Positions 17,143 to 25,444 of a stretch of DNA of 64,000 bases are shown here, piece after piece. Position 1 is the stretch's first letter, and every line of letters starts with the position of its first letter. The notes under the pieces were generated by a model. It did no database searches. It saw nothing but the letters and a program-made list of their open reading frames with translations, and had not been told where the DNA came from. Source of the DNA: an uncultured Prevotellaceae bacterium (GTDB taxonomy: Bacteria > Bacteroidota > Bacteroidia > Bacteroidales > Bacteroidaceae); NCBI GenBank assembly GCA_900318795.1, contig ONLU01000014.1, positions 1 through 64,000 on the forward strand, given 5' to 3'. Both the position numbers and the translations under genes were made by a program.

Positions 17143-18269
17143 TTAGTAGAGTGAGTTGTAGATGTCGCGGGCGTCCTGCTCGGTGACCTCGCGAGGGTTG
17201 TTTTTCAGCAGGCGCTGCACCTGCATGGCGGCTTTGGCCATACCGTCGACGGCGGTCTGGGGGATGCCGAGGGCGGTCAGTTTGTCGGGAATGCCGACGG
17301 CAGCGGCCAGACGATAGATGAAATCGACACCACGCTGGGCGGTCTCTTCGTCGTTCTTGCCATGTTAAACTTCATGACCGAGGGCAGCAGGATGGCATTG
17401 CTGAGTCCGTGGGGGATGTGGAACTCGCCGCCGAGTGGATAGCTCAGGGCATGGACGGCGGCGGTGTTGACGGGACCGAGGCACAGTCCGCCATACAGCG
17501 AGCCGAAGGCCAGAGCCTCGCGCGCCTCGACGTAGGCGGGGTTGTCGCTGAGGTCGGCGGGTTTGTTGTCGCGAGCCAGTGTGACGGCCCGCTCCAGGTT
17601 GGCAGCGATGAGGCGGATGCCCTGCAGGGCGTAGATGTCGACCGACGGATGGGCGAACTTGTTGGTGTATGCCTCGATGCAATGGGTCAGTGCGTCCATG
17701 CCCGTGTCGGCAGTCACCTTGGCGGGTACGGTCCACGTCAGCTTGGGGTCAACGTATGCCACGTCGGCGATGAGGAAAGGCGAGACGATGCCCTTCTTCA
17801 GATGGTCGCGCTCGTCCAGTAGGATGGCGTTGGGCGACACCTCGCTGCCCGTTCCTGCGGTGGTGGGCAGGCAGGCGAACCACAGGCCCTTCCGACGGAT
17901 GAAGCCCGTGCCGAAGCAGTCTTCCACCTGCTGGTCGCTATCGATGAAAGCTGCCACAAGCTTTGTCACGTCGAGCACGCTTCCGCCACCGATGCCTGCC
18001 ACGCTGTCGGCCTGGAACTGGCGGGCTAGCTCGAGAATCCGCTTGAAGTCGTTGACGGTGGGCTCTGCCACGATGTCCTGGAAAACCTCAACGGCGATGC
18101 CGGCGGCCTTCAGCTCGTCCATCGTGCCTTCGATGAGCGGGCGGATGGGAGGAGCCGTCAGCACAAAGAGCCGGCGGAGCCCCATTTTCTTGTAATCGTC
18201 TGTGAATGTCTGGATGCAGCCCGTGCCGAACACGATTTTCTGCGGCTGCAAGAGTGTGATTGCTTTCAT
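17143..18269 (-). pseudogene. Iron-containing alcohol dehydrogenase, frameshifted with internal loss
   Basis: The intact N-terminal part (330-codon frame) has the Fe-ADH signatures: GIGGGSVLDVTK (NAD-binding), PTTAGTGSEVSPNAIL, ALTHCIEAYTN, and metal-site His in AVHALSYPLGGEFHIPHGLSNAILLP. After VMKFNM the frame changes and ends within 31 codons. A different frame then carries a normal family C-terminus (KNDEETAQRGVDFIYRLAAA, GIPDKL, NPREVTEQDARDIYNSLY) to a stop at 17143-17145. About 20-25 residues that normally lie between these parts are missing as well. This points to a small deletion whose length is not a multiple of three, near 17363. It may be a real lesion or an assembly artefact. The family reduces aldehydes or oxidises alcohols with NAD(P). 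Confidence 0.88.
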
Positions 18270-18359
18270 ATAACTATATAATTGATATAATGTAAAACGG
18301 ACGTACGGACTGATAATTTGTCATCGTCGAACTCATTCATGTGCATGACCGTCGAAAAA

Positions 18360-19913
18360 CTACTTTTTCCGCTCCTCCAAGTAGCCCCAGATGGTCAGTT
18401 CCTTGTCGGCCAGCGGCGTCTTGAAGAAGAAACTGGCCGCGTAGCCCACCACGAGCACGATGAGGTGGCTGTAAACGCCCAGCATGTACTTATGGTGAGC
18501 GAAGTTCCAGTTGCCCAGGTCTATCAGCGTCTGCTTCACACCGTCGCCGTCCATGTCGACCTTCGTCGAGGTCAGCACGGCATAGGCGGTGTAGAGCACG
18601 GCGGCGGCAATGCCGATGTAGAGCCCCTGCTTGTTGGCGCGCCGCGAGAACAGTCCGAGGATGAAGATGCCGACGATGCCTGCCGAGAAGATGGCGTAGA
18701 GCGAGAACAGCGCGCCCAGCACGCCCTCGCCGCCCCACGTGATGTAGAGGCACGCCACACCGATGGCTCCCAGTCCGGCTGCCACCACCATCCAACGGCC
18801 GAAGCGCAGTTGCTGCTGGTCGGTGGCCTCCTTGCGGAAACGCTTGTAGTAATCCTGCACGGCAATGGCCGACAGGCAGTTCAGGTCTGAGTCCAGCGAC
18901 GAGATGGCGGCTGCCGCCAGGGCTGAGATGATGAGGCCGCGGATGCCTATGGGCAGTTCGTGGGCGATGAAGTAGGGGAACACCTCGTCGGCCTTGATGC
19001 CCTCAGGCAAGAGGGGCGCGCCCTCGGCATGGTAGTAGGCAAACAGCGCCGTGCCGATGAACATGAACAGCGCCCAGATGGGTACCGACATCAGCACGCC
19101 GATGTACGCCGCCTTCTTCGCCTCGTGGTCGTTCTTGGCAGCCAGATAGCGCTGCACGATGGTCTGGTCGGTGCCATATTTCTGCAAGGCGTAGAAGATG
19201 CCGTTGAGCACCATCACGATGAACGTCAGCTGCGTCAGGTCCCAGTCGTAGGGACCGAAGCTTATCTTGTTGTATTCCGATGCAATGCGGAACGTCTCCG
19301 CCGGTCCGCCCTCGATGCCGAACATCAGGATGCCGATGCAGATGATGCCGCCGCCGATGAGCAGGAACCCCTGCGCCACGTCCATCCACACAATAGCCTC
19401 CATGCCGCCAAACAGCGTCAGCACGATAATCGTGACGCCCAGCACAAGCACAATCGAGTAGATGTTGATGTCAAGGAATGTCGCCAGTGCCATCGACACC
19501 AGGAAGAACACCGTGCCGGCCTTCGAGAAGTGGCCCAGCGTGAAGGCAAACGACGAGTAGAGACGGGCAAAGAGTCCGAAGCGACGCTCGAAGTACTCGT
19601 AGGTTGACAGTCGGATGACCTTGCGGAACAGCGGCACGATGATGCCTACCAGCGCCAACAGCACGATGGGCACCATCAGTCCCTGCACCAGCAGTATCCA
19701 GTTGTCGGCATACGCGGCACCCGGGTAGGCGAGGAACGTCACACTCGATATCAGCGTGGCGAAGATGCTGATGCCCACCGCCCAGGCGGGAATCTTGCCA
19801 CCTCCGGCGAAATACTGCGACGTGTCTTTCTGCTTGTGGGCGAAGTACATGCCCACGACGATAGCGGCGGCTATCGACAAAATGACGATGATGTAGTCAA
19901 TCCAGTGCATCAT
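18360..19913 (-). CDS. Sodium/solute symporter (SSS family)
   Basis: This 517-residue inner-membrane transporter has about 13 predicted helices. Visible SSS features are the opening helix WIDYIIVILSIAAAIVVGMYF, the periplasmic-side YFAGGGKIPAWAVGISIFAT and the sodium-site region ISALAAAAISSLDSDLN. The SSS family moves sugars, sialic acids, amino acids or carboxylates with sodium. The gene sits between a DapA-like aldolase and an Fe-dehydrogenase, the arrangement expected when the transported acid is cleaved by the aldolase. A second DapA-SSS pair occurs at 43.6-46 kb. The substrate cannot be assigned from sequence alone. Confidence 0.93.
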   Translation of the reverse strand: MMHWIDYIIVILSIAAAIVVGMYFAHKQKDTSQYFAGGGKIPAWAVGISIFATLISSVTFLAYPGAAYADNWILLVQGLMVPIVLLALVGIIVPLFRKVIRLSTYEYFERRFGLFARLYSSFAFTLGHFSKAGTVFFLVSMALATFLDINIYSIVLVLGVTIIVLTLFGGMEAIVWMDVAQGFLLIGGGIICIGILMFGIEGGPAETFRIASEYNKISFGPYDWDLTQLTFIVMVLNGIFYALQKYGTDQTIVQRYLAAKNDHEAKKAAYIGVLMSVPIWALFMFIGTALFAYYHAEGAPLLPEGIKADEVFPYFIAHELPIGIRGLIISALAAAAISSLDSDLNCLSAIAVQDYYKRFRKEATDQQQLRFGRWMVVAAGLGAIGVACLYITWGGEGVLGALFSLYAIFSAGIVGIFILGLFSRRANKQGLYIGIAAAVLYTAYAVLTSTKVDMDGDGVKQTLIDLGNWNFAHHKYMLGVYSHLIVLVVGYAASFFFKTPLADKELTIWGYLEERKK

Positions 19914-19986
19914 TTATTCATTTCTTAAATTACATTTCTCGTTTCTTTCATTTCTTTGACCTAAAGGTACAAAGCGACTTCAGCGA

Positions 19987-20880
19987 TTACTCATTTCTCA
20001 ATTGGGAAACAATGGCTTGCTCTTCGGCAGCACTCAGACGGGTCAGCGGCATGAGCATCCACGGCTCGCAGAGTCCTTTGGTCTGCATCATCACCTTCAA
20101 GGCCGTCAGACTCTGTCCGAGCGTACGGTCCTTCTGGTAAATCTTGGCTATCTCGTTGGTCTCGTCCTGCAGACGGTTGGCTGTCGCCCAGTCGCCAGCC
20201 ACGGCGGCGTCGAAGAGCTGGCGGAACATCTCAGGCACATAGTTGCCCGTAGAGGGCACAATACCGTTGCCTCCCAGTTCCAATGAGTGAGCACTCTGCG
20301 CTGCCCAGCCACAGAAGTAGGCAAATTCGGGATGTGTCTTGGCAATCTCAATGCAGGCTGCCATGCGGTCCAGGTCGCGCTCCGAGTCTTTCAGTCCGAC
20401 AATATTCGGATGGTCTGCCAGCCGCTTGATCACATCTACTGGAATCGACATGTGTGTCGTAGCCAAAATGTTGTAAAGCATCAGCGGACCGGTAATGCAA
20501 TCGGCCAGCGTCTTGTAGTATTCGTACATCTGCTCTTCGGTCAGTGCATAGTAAGTAGGCAGTGTAGCCACGATGACGTCGGCACCCAGCGCGGTGTAGA
20601 CCTCTGCCTGGCGTACCTGCTCGCTGAAACAGTTGCCCGTCAGTCCGGCATAAATCAGAATACGGCCGTCAGCAGCTTTAACAGCCGTATCCACGAACAA
20701 CTGTCCGTCGGCCTGACTGACACTGTTTCCTTCACCCGTAGTGCCCATCAGCAGGGGCGAAACCTTATTCTCTGCAAAGAAATCAATAATCCGCTTGACA
20801 GCTTCTGCGTCGAGCTGTCCGTCTTGAGTGACGGGGGTCACCATGGGAACCACCACGCCACGATAATTACTCTTGTTCAT
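19987..20880 (-). CDS. DapA/NanA-superfamily aldolase
   Basis: This 297-residue TIM-barrel class I aldolase has the pyruvate-carboxylate loop GTTGEG (46-51), catalytic Tyr136 in LMLYN and the Schiff-base Lys164 in VGLKDSERD. The family includes dihydrodipicolinate synthase, N-acetylneuraminate lyase and 2-keto-3-deoxy sugar-acid aldolases. It lies first in an operon with an SSS transporter, a dehydrogenase, PdxA and a DUF1537 kinase, so it is more likely catabolic than a lysine-pathway enzyme. Retro-aldol cleavage of a 3-deoxy-2-ulosonic acid to pyruvate plus an aldehyde is the inferred reaction. Confidence 0.88.
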   Translation of the reverse strand: MNKSNYRGVVVPMVTPVTQDGQLDAEAVKRIIDFFAENKVSPLLMGTTGEGNSVSQADGQLFVDTAVKAADGRILIYAGLTGNCFSEQVRQAEVYTALGADVIVATLPTYYALTEEQMYEYYKTLADCITGPLMLYNILATTHMSIPVDVIKRLADHPNIVGLKDSERDLDRMAACIEIAKTHPEFAYFCGWAAQSAHSLELGGNGIVPSTGNYVPEMFRQLFDAAVAGDWATANRLQDETNEIAKIYQKDRTLGQSLTALKVMMQTKGLCEPWMLMPLTRLSAAEEQAIVSQLRNE

Positions 20881-21242
20881 ACGCTTTAATTCTTGTTTTA
20901 TATTTCTTTGTATATGAAAGACGTACGAGCATGTGAATGGTCATCAGTCGTCCTGGGTTAACGTTTTTTTGCAAATATTTCTATCAAAAACTGATACGTG
21001 GTATTGATATATTTTGTATCTTTGCACTCGATTCGATTTGTCAAAAGGGGAAACTTTTTTCGAATCGGAAAACAGAAAGTTGTCCAAAACGGAAAACTTT
21101 TGATGAAATGAGAGCCATCGAGTTTGCTCGTTTGGCCGAACGAAGAGAAACAGACCAATGGTCAACTTTAGCCATGTTTAAAATCCGGGAAGTAGGCCTA
21201 AAAGAGCCACAATGAAGCAACTATCAATAATAAAAATATACG
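20881..21242. other. Divergent intergenic region with structured nrdD leader
   Basis: This 362-bp gap separates the aldolase operon (minus) from nrdDG (plus). It holds the nrdD promoter element, a leader of about 210 bases with nested inverted repeats (CGATTCGA/TCGAATCG at 21029-21036 and 21060-21067; AAAAG/CTTTT inside), and a second AAAGTT/AACTTT pair. A 36-codon ORF starting at 21108 is possible but has no family resemblance. Confidence 0.6.
21017..21024 (+). promoter_or_regulatory. Bacteroidetes -7 element for nrdDG
   Basis: TATCTTTG matches TAnnTTTG exactly. Transcription would start near 21031, at the edge of the first inverted repeat, leaving a leader of about 210 bases before nrdD. 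Confidence 0.6.
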
Positions 21243-23342
21243 ATGGAAATTAAAAATTTTACCATTACGAAACGTGACGGTTCGAAGGACCGCTTCTCGT
21301 TAGACAAAATTATGAACGCCATCGTCAAGGCGTTCGAAAGCGTGAATGAACCAGCTGACTTGGGAACTGTCTCCAAAATTCTGAGTCATCTGGACATGCA
21401 CGACGATATCAAGGTGGAAGATATCCAGAATCAGGTGGAAGAGGCTTTGATGCGCGAAGGATTTTATAGCGTTGCCAAATCGTTTATCCTCTATCGTCAG
21501 CAGCACACCGAAGATCGTGAAACGCTGGAGAAGATGAATTTCCTGTCAGAGTACATGGAGTCTGTCAATGCTGCAACGGGTTCCAAGTATGACGCTAATG
21601 CCAATGTGGAGCACAAGAATATCGCCACACTGATAGGAGAACTGCCTAAGTCTAACTTTATTCGCCTGAATCGTCGTCTGCTTACAGACCGTATTAAGAA
21701 AATGTATGGAAAGGCACTGGCTGACGAGTATATTGACAAACTGACCCACCACTTTATATATAAGAACGATGAAACTTCGTTGGCCAATTACTGCGCCTCC
21801 ATAACGATGTATCCATGGCTTATTGGCGGTACAGTGGCTATTGGTGGTAATTCCACAGCCCCTACTAACCTCAAGTCGTTTGCAGGTGGATTTGTCAACA
21901 TGGTGTTTATGGTTTCGTCCATGTTGAGCGGTGCCTGTGCTACTCCAGAGTTTTTGATGTACATGAACTACTTCATAGGTAAGGAGTATGGCAAGGACTA
22001 CTGGCAGCACCCTGATCAGCAGGCTGATCTCTCGCTGAAGAAGCGTACCATTGACAAGATTATCACAGACTACTTCGAGCAGATAGTTTATACACTGAAC
22101 CAGCCTACAGGTGCACGTAACTATCAGGCCGTATTCTGGAATGTGGCCTACTACGATCGCTACTATTTTGAGTCGATTTTCGGCGAGTTCTATTTCCCCG
22201 ACGGCTCTCAACCTGACTGGGACGGACTCTCATGGCTGCAGAAACGCTTCATGAAGTGGTTCAATCAGGAACGCACCAAGACGCTGCTTACCTTCCCCGT
22301 AGAGACTATGGCGCTGCTCGTTGACGAAAATGGCGAGTGCAAAGACAAGGAGTGGGGCGATTTCACGGCAGAGATGTATGCAGAGGGACATTCGTTCTTT
22401 ACTTATATGAGTGATAATGCAGACTCGTTGAGCTCTTGCTGTCGTCTGCGCAACGAGATTACCGACAATGGTTTCTCGTATACGCTGGGTGCAGGTGGCG
22501 TGTCAACGGGTTCCAAGTCGGTACTTACTATCAACCTGAACCGCTGCATCCAATATGCTGTCAACCACAAGATGGACTATCTGGAATACCTGGGTGGTGT
22601 TATCGACTTGTGCCATAAAGTGCAGACTGCTTATAACGAGAACTTGAAGGAGTTGCAGGCTCATGGCATGCTACCTTTGTTTGATGCTGGTTATATTAAT
22701 ATTAACAGACAATACCTTACTATCGGTATCAACGGCCTTGTGGAGGCTGCAGAATTCATGGGACTCAAGATTACACCTAATGAAGACTATAAGAAGTTTG
22801 TACAGAGTATCCTGGGACTCATTGAGAAGTATAATAAGCAGTATCGCACTAAAGAGTTGATGTTCAACTGCGAAATGATACCTGCGGAGAATGTAGGTGT
22901 GAAGCATGCAAAGTGGGATCGTGAAGACGGATACTTTGTACCTCGCGACTGCTATAACTCTTATTTCTATGTTGTAGAGGACGACTCTCTGAGCGTTATC
23001 GACAAATTCAAGTTGCACGGACGTCCTTATATTGAACACCTGACCGGTGGGTCTGCCTTGCACATGAATCTTGACGAGCACCTGTCAAAGCAGCAGTATC
23101 TGCATCTGCTGAAGGTTGCTGCCCAGGAGGGTTGTAACTACTTCACGTTCAATATCCCCAACACCGTCTGCAACGAGTGCGGCCATATTGACAAGCGCTA
23201 CTTAAAGGAGTGCCCTCATTGTCATTCCAAGAACGTGGACTATATGACCCGTATTATTGGCTATCTGAAGCGTGTATCCAATTTCTCACAGCCCCGTCAG
23301 GAAGAGGCAGCACGTCGTTTCTATGCTCATGCGGAGGCTTAA
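21243..23342 (+). CDS. nrdD: Anaerobic ribonucleoside-triphosphate reductase
   Basis: NrdD is the class III glycyl-radical enzyme that reduces ribonucleoside triphosphates to deoxy forms without oxygen. The 699-residue protein has an N-terminal ATP-cone (about 4-95, TKRDGSKDRFSLDKIMNAI) and the ten-strand barrel with the active-site SSCCRLRNEI region. Zinc ligands are Cys643, 646, 657 and 660 (CNECG, CPHC), and the glycyl-radical Gly is at about 673 in RIIGYLKR. NrdG, its activase, follows after three bases. The pair marks an anaerobe or facultative anaerobe. Confidence 0.97.
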   Translation: MEIKNFTITKRDGSKDRFSLDKIMNAIVKAFESVNEPADLGTVSKILSHLDMHDDIKVEDIQNQVEEALMREGFYSVAKSFILYRQQHTEDRETLEKMNFLSEYMESVNAATGSKYDANANVEHKNIATLIGELPKSNFIRLNRRLLTDRIKKMYGKALADEYIDKLTHHFIYKNDETSLANYCASITMYPWLIGGTVAIGGNSTAPTNLKSFAGGFVNMVFMVSSMLSGACATPEFLMYMNYFIGKEYGKDYWQHPDQQADLSLKKRTIDKIITDYFEQIVYTLNQPTGARNYQAVFWNVAYYDRYYFESIFGEFYFPDGSQPDWDGLSWLQKRFMKWFNQERTKTLLTFPVETMALLVDENGECKDKEWGDFTAEMYAEGHSFFTYMSDNADSLSSCCRLRNEITDNGFSYTLGAGGVSTGSKSVLTINLNRCIQYAVNHKMDYLEYLGGVIDLCHKVQTAYNENLKELQAHGMLPLFDAGYININRQYLTIGINGLVEAAEFMGLKITPNEDYKKFVQSILGLIEKYNKQYRTKELMFNCEMIPAENVGVKHAKWDREDGYFVPRDCYNSYFYVVEDDSLSVIDKFKLHGRPYIEHLTGGSALHMNLDEHLSKQQYLHLLKVAAQEGCNYFTFNIPNTVCNECGHIDKRYLKECPHCHSKNVDYMTRIIGYLKRVSNFSQPRQEEAARRFYAHAEA

Positions 23343-23345
23343 GTC

Positions 23346-23828
23346 ATGCTGAAATACGTTAACACGGGAATTGTTTTCCAAGAGATACCCGACGAAGTGA
23401 CACTGGCAATTAATATTTCTAATTGTCCGTGTCATTGTCCGGGGTGTCATAGCAAATATCTGTGGGAGGATTTAGGTATGCCGCTGAATACTGATGCCAT
23501 AGACGACTTTGTGTCACAATATGGTACAGACATAACCTGTATCTCCTTCATGGGAGGGGATGCCGATCCCAAAGGGGTCAATCAACTTGCGCAGTATATT
23601 CACGAATATCATCCTCAGTTCCATGTGGCCTGGTATAGTGGCCGCATACGCGTTCCTTCTGTGGTCAATAAAGAAGATTTTGACTATATAAAAGTGGGAC
23701 CTTATATTAAACATCTTGGCCCCTTGAAGTCAGCTACCACCAATCAACGCCTCTACCGTCGTCTGATGGATGGTACTTTCGAGGATATCACTTATCGCTT
23801 CTGGCGCCGGCAGGACATGGCAATATAA
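23346..23828 (+). CDS. nrdG: Anaerobic ribonucleotide reductase activating protein
   Basis: NrdG is the radical-SAM activase that generates the glycyl radical on NrdD. The 160-residue protein has a shifted radical-SAM cluster motif, CPCHCPGCHS, matching the CxxxCxxC arrangement, and the FMGGD loop. Length and motifs are as expected. It is translated from the nrdD message. A very strong hairpin follows its stop codon. Confidence 0.95.
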   Translation: MLKYVNTGIVFQEIPDEVTLAINISNCPCHCPGCHSKYLWEDLGMPLNTDAIDDFVSQYGTDITCISFMGGDADPKGVNQLAQYIHEYHPQFHVAWYSGRIRVPSVVNKEDFDYIKVGPYIKHLGPLKSATTNQRLYRRLMDGTFEDITYRFWRRQDMAI

Positions 23829-23846
23829 GTCGGTAACTGCTGGTTT

Positions 23847-23888
23847 ACGATACATGGCACTTATTGCGTAATAAGTGCCATGTATCGT
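23847..23888. repeat. Perfect 19-bp inverted repeat between nrdG and fucP
   Basis: Two 19-base arms (23847-23865 and 23870-23888) are perfectly complementary around the loop GCGT; the arms begin ACGATACATGG and end CCATGTATCGT. A second, smaller AATAAG/CTTATT hairpin follows at 23891-23907. It lies between convergent genes and could terminate transcription both ways, but there is no T-run on either side, so it is not a canonical intrinsic terminator. Confidence 0.85.
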
Positions 23889-23943
23889 GTAATAAGGGAC
23901 TCTTATTGGAAAATAATATCAGCTCGCAATTTCTTTTTGATAG

Positions 23944-25254
23944 TTATTTGGTTCTATTGTAGGTTCTGTAGCCGTATACAATAATAACCAGGAAACAGAT
24001 GAGCGGAAGAACAAATGAAAGATTGACCGCAGGCATTCCGAAAAGAGTATGCTGGTCAATGATATTTGCTTGAAGCGGGGGGAGCACCGAGCCGCCAAGG
24101 ATAGCCATGATAAGCCCGGCGGCACCAAACTTGGCATCGTCGCCAAGTCCCTGGAGGGCAATGCCGTAGATGGTAGGAAACATGAGTGACATGCAGGCAG
24201 AGATGGCTACCAGGCAGTAAAGTCCCCAACGCCCGTCAATGAAGATGACTCCTAGTGTCAGTAATGATCCTATTACGGCCAAAATGCCCAGCAGAGCACC
24301 GGCATTAATGTATTTCAGAAAGTAGGTGCAGATGAATCGTGAGGTAACGAAGATGACCATTGCTATAATGTTGTATGTCTGTGACATGACCTCTGCCTCC
24401 TGCTCAGTCATCCCTTCGTTCATTAATACGCGCGTACCATATTGTATGATGAATGTCCAGCACATAATCTGTACGCCTACGTAGAAGAATTGGGCTATTA
24501 CACCTTCTCGGTAGTAGTCAATCTTGACAATACGTTTTAGTGTGGCCAGTGGGTGAACGTCGTGATTCTTATCGGCGTTATGGGGCATTTTAGTAAACCA
24601 GATAACTGCAAACATAATGGCAATGATGGCGCCAATGGCCAAATAAGGAGCAATGAGTACAGAGAGGTCAGAGTCACGCATGGCTGTGAACTGAGCATCG
24701 TCCAGCAGAGCACGTTCGTCTGTGGAGGCAGGATTGAGCTTGGCCTGAATAAAGTTCATGGCAACGTACATGCCACAAAGCGATCCCATGGGATTGAAGC
24801 ATTGGGCCATGTTCAGACGTCGCGTTGCCGTATCCTCTGTTCCCATCGACAAAATATATGGATTGCATGAGGTTTCCAAGAATGACAACCCACATGTGAG
24901 AATGAAATAGGCTACAAGGAACGGATAGTACATACCTGTCCATGATGCAGGAAGAAACAACAAAGCCCCTGTAGCATAGAGTCCCAGTCCCATCAGTACA
25001 CCGGCCTTGTATGAATATTTTCGTATAAACATTGCAGCAGGAAAAGCCATGGCAAAATAGCCTCCGTAAAAGGCAACCTGTACTAAAGCACCATCCGTGA
25101 CACTCATGCGGAATATCTTTGAGAAGGCTTTTACCATCGGGTTGGTAATGTCGTTGGCAAAGCCCCATAGGGCAAAACAGGAAGTGATGAGAATAAAAGG
25201 AACGAGATAGCTTACGCCGTCTTTCGATAGAATGGGTTGATTGTTTTTCTCCAT
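23944..25254 (-). CDS. fucP: L-fucose:H+ symporter, FucP family
   Basis: This 436-residue major-facilitator protein has 12 predicted helices and the FucP-family opening ALWGFANDITNPMVKAFSKIF. The helix-4/5 region LSFLETSCNPYI is diagnostic of the FucP/GluP group. It imports L-fucose or a related sugar with protons across the inner membrane. fucI lies 26 kb away in the same window, in keeping with dispersed fucose genes; fucose kinase and aldolase are not seen. Some FucP-like proteins of Bacteroidales carry other monosaccharides. Its promoter lies 37 bases upstream. Confidence 0.9.
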   Translation of the reverse strand: MEKNNQPILSKDGVSYLVPFILITSCFALWGFANDITNPMVKAFSKIFRMSVTDGALVQVAFYGGYFAMAFPAAMFIRKYSYKAGVLMGLGLYATGALLFLPASWTGMYYPFLVAYFILTCGLSFLETSCNPYILSMGTEDTATRRLNMAQCFNPMGSLCGMYVAMNFIQAKLNPASTDERALLDDAQFTAMRDSDLSVLIAPYLAIGAIIAIMFAVIWFTKMPHNADKNHDVHPLATLKRIVKIDYYREGVIAQFFYVGVQIMCWTFIIQYGTRVLMNEGMTEQEAEVMSQTYNIIAMVIFVTSRFICTYFLKYINAGALLGILAVIGSLLTLGVIFIDGRWGLYCLVAISACMSLMFPTIYGIALQGLGDDAKFGAAGLIMAILGGSVLPPLQANIIDQHTLFGMPAVNLSFVLPLICFLVIIVYGYRTYNRTK

Positions 25255-25291
25255 GATTCGTTCAGGTAGTGTCGTTTTTTAAGTTTGGTTG

Positions 25292-25299
25292 CAAAGTTA
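25292..25299 (-). promoter_or_regulatory. Bacteroidetes -7 element for fucP
   Basis: On the minus strand the element is TAACTTTG, an exact TAnnTTTG match, 37 bases upstream of the fucP ATG. Confidence 0.6.
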
Positions 25300-25444
25300 G
25301 TCGAAATCAGTCGAAAATCAAAATAAAAATGGTATTTATTTTTCGCATATCTTAAAGAATGTTAGTTATGAGGACATCCATTAAACCAATTCGTCCTTTT
25401 AGCGTTAAGAATAAATAGATTATAACTCAAAAACATATAGATCA

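Noticed and set aside
19987..20880. Dihydrodipicolinate synthase for lysine synthesis
   Set aside because: The catalytic residues do not separate it from DapA, but the neighbours are transport and acid-sugar catabolism genes, not lysine genes.
20937..21215. 92-codon plus-strand frame upstream of nrdD
   Set aside because: It begins before the nrdD promoter, crosses inverted repeats and has no recognisable sequence; it is treated as leader.
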